Shown: in pieces, positions 55,199 through 63,845 of the stretch
How positions within the stretch are numbered: the first letter of the stretch is position 1
Layout of the letters: each line of letters starts with the position of its first letter
Assembly: GCA_046484285.1 (NCBI GenBank)
Contig: JAWOBP010000151.1
Coordinates: forward strand, 1-64,000
From: CAZHCG01 sp046484285
GTDB taxonomy: Bacteria; Myxococcota_A; Polyangia; JAAYKL01
Direction: 5' to 3'
Length of the DNA stretch: 64,000 bases
Program-made: the position numbers and the translations under genes
Notes under the pieces: model-generated
Told to the model about the DNA's origin: nothing
Seen by the model: only the letters and a program-made list of their open reading frames with translations
The model's database searches: none

Positions 55199-58100
55199 GT
55201 GCTGCGCCGCTCGAAGAGGTATGGCTTGCATCCGCTGATCCTGGTCGCGTTCGTGCTGTCCGGCGTCTCCGGGTTGACCCTGGAGATCGTCTGGACCCGC
55301 ATGCTGGAGCACGTCTTCGGCGCGACGACGCTCGCGATTTCGACGGTGCTGACCTGCTTCATGGGCGGAATGGCGCTCGGCTCGTGGCTGCTGGGACGCT
55401 TCGCCGACAGGCTGCGCGACACGCTGAGCCTCTACGCGGCGGCCGAGGGGATCGTGGGCCTCTGCGCGCTGGTGATTCCGCTTCTGATTCGCGATTTCTA
55501 CCCGGATCTCAATCGCTGGATGGTCGCCAACATGGGCAACAGCTTCTGGCTGTACTCGCTGGTGCGCTTCGCCGCGGTCGCCGCAGTGCTGATCGTGCCC
55601 ACCACCTGCATGGGCGCCACCCTGCCGCTGCTCTCGCGCCACGTGGTGCGGCACCGCGGTCACATGCTGCGCGTCGGCTCGCGGATCGGCACGCTGTTCA
55701 CGCTCAACACCTTCGGCGCGGTGTGCGGCGTGTTCCTCGCAACCTTCGCGCTGCTGCCCGGCGTGGGACTGGCCGCGACCAACGCGGTCGCCGGCGGGAC
55801 CAACATCGCGCTTTGCATCGCCGTGCTGGCGCTGCGCCGCCGCATGACCCGCGCCGCCGAGCCGGCCGCCGACGCCGAGGATCGCGACGTGGAGATCGCC
55901 ACCGCGGTCGAGGGCTTTCGCCAGTTCGAGCCCCGTCCCGCGGAGCGCGGCGTGGCGCTGTGGGGCTTCTTCCTCTCCGGGCTGGCCGCGATGAACTTGC
56001 AGGTCGTCTGGAACCGCGCGATGGCGATGATCATCGGCTCGTCGGTCTACTCCTTCGCGCTGGTGCTGCTGGCGTTCCTGATCGGGCTGGCGGGCGGAGC
56101 CGCGCTGATGTCGCGCTGGTCGAAACGGATTCGCGACCCGGTCGTGGCTCTGGCGCTGGTGGAGCTGGCGATCGCGGCCTGCGCCGCGGCCAACTACCTG
56201 TACATGGACGATCTGCCGCGCACCTTCGCCACGCTGGTCACCGGCCACATCGAGGCCTACGAGCAGCACGTGGGGCTGGTGCAGTTTCTGATGTTCGGCG
56301 TCGCCGCGCTGGCCGTGCTGCCCTCCACGCTGGGGATGGGCGCCACCTTCCCGCTGACGGTGCGGATCGCGGCCAGGGGTCTGGGCAGCGTGGGGCGCGA
56401 CGTGGGCGGGGTCTACGCGCTCAACACACTCGGCTCGATCTGCGGCTCCTTCCTTTCGGCGTTCGTCTTCGTTCCGCTCTTCTCCCGCACATTCGACGGC
56501 GCCGGGATGCAGATCAGCTTCTTCCTCTCGGTGAGCATCTACGCGGCGCTGGGCCTCGCGCTGCTGGTCCTCTCGCGGTTGAGGCGCATCGCGCGCGCCG
56601 CGGCCGCGGCCGCGACGGCGGGTCTGGCGGCGCTGTTCTTGGTGGGAGCGCCGGGCTGGGATCCGGCCGAGATGACGATCGGGGTCTTTCGCCTTTCGCT
56701 GATGGAGGACGCGCTCGACGAGGAATCCTGGGGAGCGCCGGACATCAAGTACTACTACGACGGGGTGACCACCACCGTCTCGATCGAGCTGTGGGGACGC
56801 CACTTCGCGCTGAAGAACAACGGCAAGGTCGACGCCTCCAACGGCGACGACATGCCGACCCAGATCATGATCGCGGCCTATCCGCTGCTGCTCCACCCGC
56901 GCGGGCCGCAGGATCTGGACGTGGCGATCGTGGGTTTCGGCTCCGGCGTCACCGTCGGTTCGGCGTTGCAGTTTCCGGTCGAGCACGTCGACGTGGTCGA
57001 GCTGGAGAGCGCGGTGGTCGCCGCCTCGTCGGTGTTCGGCAGCATGGAGGGCGAGACGATCGATCCGGAGTTCGCGGTCAACCACCTGGTCTACCGGCGC
57101 CCGCGCGATCCGAGCAGCGGCGAGCCGAACCCCGAGTACGATCCGGCCGACCTCGACACCTTGGTGATCGAGGAGCGGGTCACGATCCACAACAACGACG
57201 GCCGCAACTTCCTGGCCGCCTCTCCCGAGAAGTACGACGTGATCGTCTCCGAGCCCTCCAATCCCTGGATCACCGGCGTGTCCAACATGTTCACCCAGGA
57301 GAGCTTCCGCTCCTCGGCCGGGGCGCTCGAGCCCGACGGCATCTTCGCCCAGTGGGTCCAGCTCTACGAGCTGAGCCCCGAGAACATCAAGATGATCTTT
57401 CGCACCTTCGCCAGCGTTTTTCCCCACGTGGCGGTCTTCTCCTGCGAGGATCTCTCGTCGGACACGGTGCTGCTCGGCTCCTTCAGCCCGATCGATCTCG
57501 ATCTCTCGCGGGTGCGCGCGGCGATGTCCGACCCGCGCGTCGCGGCCGAGCTGGAGCGCGCCTACGTGCTCTCGCCCACGGACGCGCTGGCCCGCGTGCT
57601 GCTGGTCGACCGCGAGGAGCTGCTCGAGTACACGGACGGCCCGGGCCGTCCGCCCGGCGAGCAGCTCCCGGTCAACACGGACGACAACGCGCTGATCGAG
57701 TTCTCGGCGCCGCACGACCTGATCTCGTTTCGCAGCTTCGCCGGCTACCTGGCGACGATCTACACCGAGAAGTGGCGCTTCGGTCGCATCTCGCGGGAGC
57801 TGAGCGGGCTGAGCCCCGGCGCGCGGGGCGCCCGCGAGCTGGCCGAGATGGCGCTCTCTTTGCTGTCCAACGGCCGCAAGCGCGAGGCGAGCGCGTGTCT
57901 CGATCTGGCCGCCGAGCGCGCGGAGGACGACTCCTTCGTACGGCACGTCGCGCGTGTCGCGAGCCTGTTGGGCGGAGCGGGCGGGGCGCCCTTGCCCGAG
58001 ATCGAGGGCCCCAACCCGGAGCCTGGACTGTCCGAGGCCCAGGCCGCAGAGCTGGAGCGGCGGGTGGCGGATGTGAATCGCTCGTTGGAGCTGGGCGCCC

Positions 58101-58600
58101 ACCGCGACGCGCTGGAGCGCTTGAAACGAATTCCGCGGCACCTGCGGGACCGCGGCGGGCCTCAGATGATGCTGCTCGAGGGCTACTTGCAGTTCTCGAA
58201 CGCCGACCCGGAGGACAGCGAGCACTGCGAGCGGTCGGTAGAGATCCTGGAGCAGCTGGTGGTGGATCAAGCCCACTACAGCTCCGGGCACCCGGAGATC
58301 CACTACTACCTGGGGTTGTGCCACGACAACGCGCTGCACTTCGACAAGGCGGTCAAGAACGTGCGGGCCTACGTGCGGATCGTAGACGAGATCGAGAGGC
58401 GGGCGCGAATCGCGCTGGCCCAGGCGCGGGCGAACATGGAGGGGCGCCTGGAGGGCAGGAGCGGCACGATGCCGATCGAGCTGCCGCCCGATCCGCCCGG
58501 AGCGCCGACCACCGACGCGCCGGGCGAGTCGCCCAAGGCCCTGCGCGAGCCGGAGCCGGAAAAGAGCGAAAATCGAGCGCGGGCTCGACCCAGCCAATGA
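55199..58600 (+). CDS. Multi-pass membrane protein with spermidine-synthase-like domain and TPR tail
   Basis: A 1133-residue fusion. Residues about 10-560 are two blocks of hydrophobic segments of MFS/transporter type (GVSGLTLEIVWTRMLEHVFG is the family's opening). A polyamine-synthase-like Rossmann domain spans about 570-720 (AIVGFGSGVTVGSAL, VVELESAVV, IVSEPSNPWITGVSNMFTQE). The C-terminal third (about 855-1080) has TPR-like helices and a Pro-rich end. Such fused membrane/spermidine-synthase proteins occur in Myxococcota-like bacteria and have no settled substrate. The GTG at 55199 is taken; no strong ribosome site is seen. The hairpin GGTCGCAAGACC follows its stop. Confidence 0.86.
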   Translation: MLRRSKRYGLHPLILVAFVLSGVSGLTLEIVWTRMLEHVFGATTLAISTVLTCFMGGMALGSWLLGRFADRLRDTLSLYAAAEGIVGLCALVIPLLIRDFYPDLNRWMVANMGNSFWLYSLVRFAAVAAVLIVPTTCMGATLPLLSRHVVRHRGHMLRVGSRIGTLFTLNTFGAVCGVFLATFALLPGVGLAATNAVAGGTNIALCIAVLALRRRMTRAAEPAADAEDRDVEIATAVEGFRQFEPRPAERGVALWGFFLSGLAAMNLQVVWNRAMAMIIGSSVYSFALVLLAFLIGLAGGAALMSRWSKRIRDPVVALALVELAIAACAAANYLYMDDLPRTFATLVTGHIEAYEQHVGLVQFLMFGVAALAVLPSTLGMGATFPLTVRIAARGLGSVGRDVGGVYALNTLGSICGSFLSAFVFVPLFSRTFDGAGMQISFFLSVSIYAALGLALLVLSRLRRIARAAAAAATAGLAALFLVGAPGWDPAEMTIGVFRLSLMEDALDEESWGAPDIKYYYDGVTTTVSIELWGRHFALKNNGKVDASNGDDMPTQIMIAAYPLLLHPRGPQDLDVAIVGFGSGVTVGSALQFPVEHVDVVELESAVVAASSVFGSMEGETIDPEFAVNHLVYRRPRDPSSGEPNPEYDPADLDTLVIEERVTIHNNDGRNFLAASPEKYDVIVSEPSNPWITGVSNMFTQESFRSSAGALEPDGIFAQWVQLYELSPENIKMIFRTFASVFPHVAVFSCEDLSSDTVLLGSFSPIDLDLSRVRAAMSDPRVAAELERAYVLSPTDALARVLLVDREELLEYTDGPGRPPGEQLPVNTDDNALIEFSAPHDLISFRSFAGYLATIYTEKWRFGRISRELSGLSPGARGARELAEMALSLLSNGRKREASACLDLAAERAEDDSFVRHVARVASLLGGAGGAPLPEIEGPNPEPGLSEAQAAELERRVADVNRSLELGAHRDALERLKRIPRHLRDRGGPQMMLLEGYLQFSNADPEDSEHCERSVEILEQLVVDQAHYSSGHPEIHYYLGLCHDNALHFDKAVKNVRAYVRIVDEIERRARIALAQARANMEGRLEGRSGTMPIELPPDPPGAPTTDAPGESPKALREPEPEKSENRARARPSQ

Positions 58601-58612
58601 GGTCGCAAGACC
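58601..58612 (+). other. Second GGTCGCAAGACC post-stop hairpin
   Basis: The 12-mer is identical to 48815-48826: GGTC, GCAA, GACC, immediately after the TGA at 58598-58600. No T-run follows, so it is not an intrinsic terminator. Confidence 0.35.
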
Positions 58613-59102
58613 GCCCGTGACAGCTCCTCGGGATCAGCGTCGAGATGGTGCTCGATCCCACCAGCGAAGAGTTGCTCGCCGACGAAAGGTGACGTCCGTA
58701 CTTCGTCCTTTGCGCCTGGCCGGCGCGAGAAAACGCTTGCGGGCCCATCGGTCGCGAAGTTTTCATCCTGTACTCCTACCAGCTGGGGCTGACCTCCACG
58801 GAGCAGTGCGGCTACGTGGGCACGGACACGATGTGGGAGAACGGGGAGTCCCGCTGGTGCTGCCGATGGTGATGGCCTGGTACGGGACAACAATCAATCC
58901 TCCCAAGGACATCGGCTTCGACGACGGAGATCCGGGCCGTAGTCCGGCCTGCTGGGTGGGGTGGTCGTACGACGGCGAGAGGTTCTACGCGGCCCAAAAA
59001 GCCGGCTCACCCGCTTCGAGTCGGGGTATCGTGATCGAGCGCCGCCCACCGGACCCCCGGCCCGAAACGTTTTCCCCACAGCGCGGAGTGCTCATCTTCG
59101 GC
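58613..59102 (+). other. About 490 bp without an intact gene; decayed coding traces
   Basis: Frame fragments look protein-like but are broken. One frame gives QLLGISVEMVLDPTSEELLA, a TGA at 58690-58692, then in the same frame YFVLCAWPARENACGPIG and VFILYSYQLGLTSTEQCGYV up to a stop near 58872. A second frame then carries AWYGTTINPPKDIGFDDGDP and VGWSYDGERFYAAQK. A decayed exported-protein gene is likely. I see no RNA gene here. Confidence 0.4.
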
Positions 59103-59131
59103 TTTACACGCGCTTGCGTGCCTCATAGTGT
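59103..59131 (+). promoter_or_regulatory. Candidate promoter of the M24 peptidase gene
   Basis: TTTACA (59103-59108), 17-bp spacer, TAGTGT (59126-59131) is a fair sigma70-type pair 28 bp upstream of the chosen start. A CACGC-GCTT-GCGTG inverted repeat (59107-59120) overlaps the -35 and spacer and could be an operator. Confidence 0.4.
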
Positions 59132-59159
59132 AGGCAGTCTGAAGACTGGAGGCATGCCA

Positions 59160-60338
59160 ATGATCCGTGCAAAGCTCGAGCAGGCGGCCGGTATTCTGGA
59201 CGAGCTGGGTATCGACCTTTGGATGATCTTCGCCCGCGAGTCCTCGAAGGTGCACGACCCGTGCATCGACCTGGTGGTTGGAGGCAACGTGACCTGGCCC
59301 TCGGCGTTCCTGGTGGGACGCGGCGGAGAGCGGGTCGCGATCGTGGGCTCGCTCGAGGAGCCGGCCTTCCGGGCGCTGGGCCACTACGAGGTCGTGCCCT
59401 ACCTGGAGGGCGTCAGCCGGCCGCTGCGCGAGCGCCTCGCCTCCCTCGACCCGGCCGAGATCGCGATCAACTTCTCCAAGAACGACGAGATGGCCGACGG
59501 GCTGACCCACGGCCAGTTCCTGCTGCTCGGCGAGATCCTGGAGGGCACTCCCTACGCCGAGCGCCTGGTCTCTTCGGAAGAGATCGTTTCGCGCCTGCGC
59601 TCGCGCAAGATGCCGCCCGAGCTGGAGCGCATCGAGCGGGCCTGCGCCGAGACCGTCGACCTCTTCTCGCAGATGAATGACCGCATCGCGACCGGGATGA
59701 CGGAAAAGGAGATCGCCGCGGTGATGGTCGAGATCATGGAGAGCAAGGGCCTGGAGCGCGCCTGGGATCCGGAGCACTGCCCGGCGGTCTTCACCGGGCC
59801 CGAGTCGGCCGGCGCCCACGCCGGTCCCACCGACCGCGAGATGTTGCCCGGGCACCTGATGAACGTCGATTTCGGGATGCGCTACCAGGGCTACTGCTCC
59901 GACTTGCAGCGCACCTGGTACTGCCTCGCTCCCGGCGAGAGCGAGCCGCCCGAGGCGGTGCGCAAGGGCTTCGAGACGATTCGCGACGCAATCCGCAAGG
60001 CCGGCGAGTTCATCCGCCCCGGCGTGCAGGGCAAGGACGTGGACGCGGTCGCCCGCGGGCACATCACCGCGGCGGGCTACGACGAGTACCCGCACGCGCT
60101 CGGCCACCAGATCGGGCGCGAGGCGCACGACGGCGCCGGGCTGCTCTGCCCCGAGTGGGAGCGCTACGGCGAGCGCCCCTACGCCGTGGTGGAGGAAGGA
60201 CAGTGCTACACCATCGAGCCGCGGCTGACCGTGCCCGAGCACGGCGTGGCGACGATGGAGGAGATCGTGGTGGTCACCGCGGACGGAGTGCGCTATCTCT
60301 CCGAGCCGCAGACCGAGATCATGCTGGTAAAGAGCTGA
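59160..60338 (+). CDS. M24-family metallopeptidase (Xaa-Pro type)
   Basis: A 392-residue pita-bread dinuclear-metal peptidase. Metal ligands are the Asp pair in MNVDFGMRYQGYCSDLQRTW, His in HALGHQIGREAHDG, Glu in TIEPRLTVPE and Glu in MEEIVVV. The creatinase-like N-terminal domain covers about residues 1-160. It has no signal peptide. The ATG at 59160 is preferred since GGAGG (59148-59152) is 7 bases away; ATG 59154 is too close. The OPT transporter gene follows after 22 bp, suggesting import plus hydrolysis of short peptides. Confidence 0.9.
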   Translation: MIRAKLEQAAGILDELGIDLWMIFARESSKVHDPCIDLVVGGNVTWPSAFLVGRGGERVAIVGSLEEPAFRALGHYEVVPYLEGVSRPLRERLASLDPAEIAINFSKNDEMADGLTHGQFLLLGEILEGTPYAERLVSSEEIVSRLRSRKMPPELERIERACAETVDLFSQMNDRIATGMTEKEIAAVMVEIMESKGLERAWDPEHCPAVFTGPESAGAHAGPTDREMLPGHLMNVDFGMRYQGYCSDLQRTWYCLAPGESEPPEAVRKGFETIRDAIRKAGEFIRPGVQGKDVDAVARGHITAAGYDEYPHALGHQIGREAHDGAGLLCPEWERYGERPYAVVEEGQCYTIEPRLTVPEHGVATMEEIVVVTADGVRYLSEPQTEIMLVKS

Positions 60339-60360
60339 CATAGCAAAAAAGGAGAACGGC

Positions 60361-62628
60361 ATGGGCGAGCCCAACGCTCCGAGCAAGCAGATCAAGCTGC
60401 TGCCCGACAACGCCTACCGCAGGCTGAAGCCGGGCGAGAAGTACGAGCCGATCGTCCCGGCCGGGGACCTGCGCCCCGAGGTGACTTCCTGGTCGGTGAC
60501 GATCGGGCTGATCCTGACGGCCATCTTCGCCGCGGCCTGCGTCTACATCGCGCTGCGCGCCGGCAACGGGATCGAGGCTGCGATTCCGATCGCCATCTTG
60601 GCGATCTTCTTCGGCAAGATGAAGAAGCAGCGCAGCACGATCCTTGAGAACGTGATCGTGCAGTCGATCGGACAGGCCTCCGGGGTGGTGGCCGCCGGCG
60701 CGGCTTTCCTCGTGCCTGCCTTGTACATCAACCAGCTGGAGCCCGAGTTCTGGCAGATCTTCCTGGCCTGTTTCATCGGCGGCTCGCTGGGCGTGGTGCT
60801 GATCATCCCGCTGCGCAAGTACTTCGTGCGCGAGCAGCACGGCGAGCTGCCGTTCCCCGAGGCCACGGCGGTCAACGAGATCCTGTGCTCGGGCGAGTCG
60901 AGCGGACCCACCGCGGGCAAGGTGCTGATCATCGCCTTCTTCCTGGGCGCGGGCTACGACTTCCTGGTCGAGGCGGTCCACCTCTGGCCGGCGGACGTCA
61001 GCACCGGCGTGCTGCTCGGCGGCGCGGGCGAGGCGATGGAGTCCTCGCGGTTCAGCGTCTCGGTGATCGCGATCGCGGCGCTGTTCGGGCTCGGTTACAT
61101 TATCGGCATCAAGTACGCCTCGATCATCGCCTCGGGATCGGTGCTGGCGATGCTGGTGCTGGTGCCGATGGTCTACACCTTCGGCTCGCAGCTGGGCGAC
61201 TTCCAGTACGCCGGCTCCTCGTACGAGATCGGCTCGATGAGCTCCGGCCAGATCTTCGCCGCCTTCATCAAGCCGATCGGTATCGGCGCGATCGCGGTCT
61301 CGGGCCTGGTCGGCATCATCCGGCTGGGCAAGATCATCGGCGGGTCTATCTCGCTGGGCTTCAAGGGGCTCAAGGGCGGGGCCAAGAAGAGCGACGACCC
61401 GCGCACCGACATCGACATGAACCCCAAGAACGTGCTGCTGATCCAGTTCGCGATGGCCGCGCTGCTCGCGATCCTGTTCTTCGTAGTGGCGATCACCACG
61501 GTCGACTCGGCGACGGGCGAGCCCTACACCGTCAACGACGCGCTGCTGTACGCCCTGGTCGGCGCGATCGTCGGCTATCTGCTCTCGTTCCTCTTCACTC
61601 CGGTCGCGGCGCAGGCGATCGCGATCGTGGGCGTCAACCCGGTCTCGGGGATGACGCTGATCACGGTCGTGTTCACGATCCTGGTGCTGGTGCTGGTCGG
61701 GCTGCGCGGGGAGGGCGGAATGTTCGTCGCGCTGGTGGTCGGCACCGCGGTCTGCACGGCGTTGAGCACCTCGGGAGCGCTGGTCTCCGACTTCAAGATC
61801 GGGTACTGGATCGGAGCCACGCCCAGGCAGCAGGAGCGCTGGAAGTTCCTCGGGATCGCGGTGGCGGCCGTGGTGGTCGCGGTCGTGATTCCGCTGATGG
61901 ACTCCAGCTACCACTTCCTGGTCGAGGACCCGGCCTCGGGCGAGCTGATCTCCAACACCAAGCAGCTGCCCGCCCCGCAGGCGAACATGATCGCCGCGGT
62001 CAGCCGCGGTCTGCTCTCCGACCCGGCCAACCAGCCCTGGCTGCTCTACGGCCTGGGCGGGATCATGGCGGTGGTGCTGTTCATGTCGGGCACTCCGATG
62101 CTGGCCTTCGCGCTGGGCATGTACCTGCCGATCGGGATCAACATGGCGATCCTGGCCGGGGCCTTCACCGCCTGGCTGGTCTCCAGGACCGGCGGCTCCG
62201 AGCGGGCACGCAAGGCGCGCGCCGAGCAGGGAACGCTGATCGCCTCGGGGATGATGGCGGGCGCGGCGATCTTCGGCATCATCACCGCCGCGCTGCGCCT
62301 GCCCGACCTGGGCGCTCCCAACCGCTTCATCAGCATCGGGATCGACATGAAGCTGGTCGACGGTCAGCTCAGCGAGACCCCGCACGAGTGGTACGAGAGC
62401 CTGACAGGCGAGCTGATCTCGATCCTGATGCTGGTCGGCCTGGGGCTGACCTGCTTCCTGCTGGCCCGCTGGGGCGCCAAGGGCACCATCCACGAGGAGG
62501 ACCAGCTCGCGGCCGCGAGCGCCGACCAGGCCCCCGACCCCGAGATCGCCGAAGAAGACGCCCCGTCCGCGGACGAGAGCCAGACCGCGCCCGACGCGGA
62601 TCAGGCGGACGATGGCGAGGAGAAGTAG
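60361..62628 (+). CDS. OPT-family oligopeptide transporter
   Basis: A 755-residue inner-membrane transporter with about 14-16 hydrophobic segments. The family features are the N-terminal PEVTSWSVTIGLILTAIFAA, ELPFPEATAVNEILCSGESS (the OPT motif region) and the internal repeats SISLGFKGLKGG and NRFISIGIDMKLVDGQ. OPT proteins import oligopeptides or metal-siderophore complexes with protons. It has a strong AAAAAGGAG ribosome site. It is placed between the M24 peptidase and the ATPase gene in one direction, with gaps of 22 and 29 bp. The tail is acidic (DAPSADESQTAPDADQADDG). Confidence 0.92.
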   Translation: MGEPNAPSKQIKLLPDNAYRRLKPGEKYEPIVPAGDLRPEVTSWSVTIGLILTAIFAAACVYIALRAGNGIEAAIPIAILAIFFGKMKKQRSTILENVIVQSIGQASGVVAAGAAFLVPALYINQLEPEFWQIFLACFIGGSLGVVLIIPLRKYFVREQHGELPFPEATAVNEILCSGESSGPTAGKVLIIAFFLGAGYDFLVEAVHLWPADVSTGVLLGGAGEAMESSRFSVSVIAIAALFGLGYIIGIKYASIIASGSVLAMLVLVPMVYTFGSQLGDFQYAGSSYEIGSMSSGQIFAAFIKPIGIGAIAVSGLVGIIRLGKIIGGSISLGFKGLKGGAKKSDDPRTDIDMNPKNVLLIQFAMAALLAILFFVVAITTVDSATGEPYTVNDALLYALVGAIVGYLLSFLFTPVAAQAIAIVGVNPVSGMTLITVVFTILVLVLVGLRGEGGMFVALVVGTAVCTALSTSGALVSDFKIGYWIGATPRQQERWKFLGIAVAAVVVAVVIPLMDSSYHFLVEDPASGELISNTKQLPAPQANMIAAVSRGLLSDPANQPWLLYGLGGIMAVVLFMSGTPMLAFALGMYLPIGINMAILAGAFTAWLVSRTGGSERARKARAEQGTLIASGMMAGAAIFGIITAALRLPDLGAPNRFISIGIDMKLVDGQLSETPHEWYESLTGELISILMLVGLGLTCFLLARWGAKGTIHEEDQLAAASADQAPDPEIAEEDAPSADESQTAPDADQADDGEEK

Positions 62629-62657
62629 GGTCGATACCATCCGGTCAAGGGGGCGCG

Positions 62658-63845
62658 ATGGGCACGAGAGGCAGACGAGCGAGCAAGGAAGAACGTCTCG
62701 AGGTAAGCGACCTCGGACCGATTGAGCGGGTCGTGCTGAAGCCGCGCGAGTTGACCGTCATCGCCGGAGAGCAGGCCACCGGCAAGTCGCTGGTGGCTCA
62801 GTTGCTCTATTTCTTCCGCGGTCTCGAAGGTCATCTGGCCAACCGCTTCAAGCCAGACCTCCGCAAACAAAAAGCATGGAAGGCGGAGTTGGTGCGCGGG
62901 CTGCTCGACGATCTGCGGGGAGTCTCTTTCGGCTACTTCGCCAATCAGAAAGCGCGGATTGCATACCGTCCCAAAGGCGTCGAGTCCGATTTGACCCTCT
63001 CCGTGTACCAGGCCAATCGACGGATTTCCCCCGGCAGGATGCTGGGCAGAAAAATGGAGAGTTGGACAAGTGACTGGGAGCGCTCGCCGGCGAAGCTGAG
63101 CAAACCCACCCGTCCGCAGATTTTCGTACCTACCGAGCGATCTTTGTTCACGCGGTTCATCCAGCAGCAGCCCAAGATCCTTTTTTCCGACTACCAGCCG
63201 TTGCCGGTCCGGGAATTCGCCAACACTTTGCAGACCGCGTTGGATCGCTACGCGGAGTCGCCGGCGGCCGGTCGCCGCTTGCGCAAGTTGCAGCGCGCCG
63301 CGCTTCGTGGGGCAGCCTATGTTCCCAAGCGCGGAAGAAGGATCTGGAAGTGGAAGACCAGCAACGGCGACGGAAAGTCGGCCAAAATTCTTCCGATAGA
63401 GGCGGTGGCGTCGGGGCAGATGGAGGCCTGGCCGTTTTTCGCAGTTGCCGAGGCCTACCTCGATCGCGGCATCGAGGCGGACTACTACCTGGAGGAGCCC
63501 GAGACACACCTGCACCCGGTGGCACAGGTCAAGATCATGGATGCCATCGCGTTGTTGATCGATAGCGGCAACAGGGTCGTGTTGACCACCCATTCTCCGT
63601 ACATGCTCTATCGGCTCAATAATCTGATACAACGCCATTTGAACCGCGGCGCGGGGACCTACAAGCAAGATTCGGCTCTTGCAATCTCTCCCGACAGGGT
63701 CAGCGCCTATTGTCTCGGAGACCGGCGGCGCGACATCATGGATCGAGACGGGACAGGACTGGTAGACGCGGAGGAGTTGGAGCGAGTGGCTGATGATCTG
63801 GGAGGCGAATTCGAAAAGCTGCTGGACGAAGGACAACCGCGGTGA
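62658..63845 (+). CDS. ABC/OLD-type AAA ATPase
   Basis: A 395-residue ATPase of the SMC/OLD/AAA_15-21 kind. The Walker A variant is GEQATGKSL (about residues 34-42) in ELTVIAGEQATGKSLVAQLL. The ABC signature-like element is VASGQMEAWP (about 252-261), Walker B is YYLEEPETHLHP (about 278-289), and the switch His is in VLTTHSPYML. No TOPRIM or nuclease domain is found in this chain. It overlaps the next gene (GTGA). Such ATPases often act with an adjacent effector in anti-phage or abortive-infection modules, but no effector is recognisable here because the partner is cut. Confidence 0.86.
   Translation: MGTRGRRASKEERLEVSDLGPIERVVLKPRELTVIAGEQATGKSLVAQLLYFFRGLEGHLANRFKPDLRKQKAWKAELVRGLLDDLRGVSFGYFANQKARIAYRPKGVESDLTLSVYQANRRISPGRMLGRKMESWTSDWERSPAKLSKPTRPQIFVPTERSLFTRFIQQQPKILFSDYQPLPVREFANTLQTALDRYAESPAAGRRLRKLQRAALRGAAYVPKRGRRIWKWKTSNGDGKSAKILPIEAVASGQMEAWPFFAVAEAYLDRGIEADYYLEEPETHLHPVAQVKIMDAIALLIDSGNRVVLTTHSPYMLYRLNNLIQRHLNRGAGTYKQDSALAISPDRVSAYCLGDRRRDIMDRDGTGLVDAEELERVADDLGGEFEKLLDEGQPR

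Noticed and set aside
50482..55422. Very long antisense frame over the RND pump genes
   Set aside because: Shadow frame with Asp/Gln/Arg-rich composition. The plus-strand genes are clearly the real ones.
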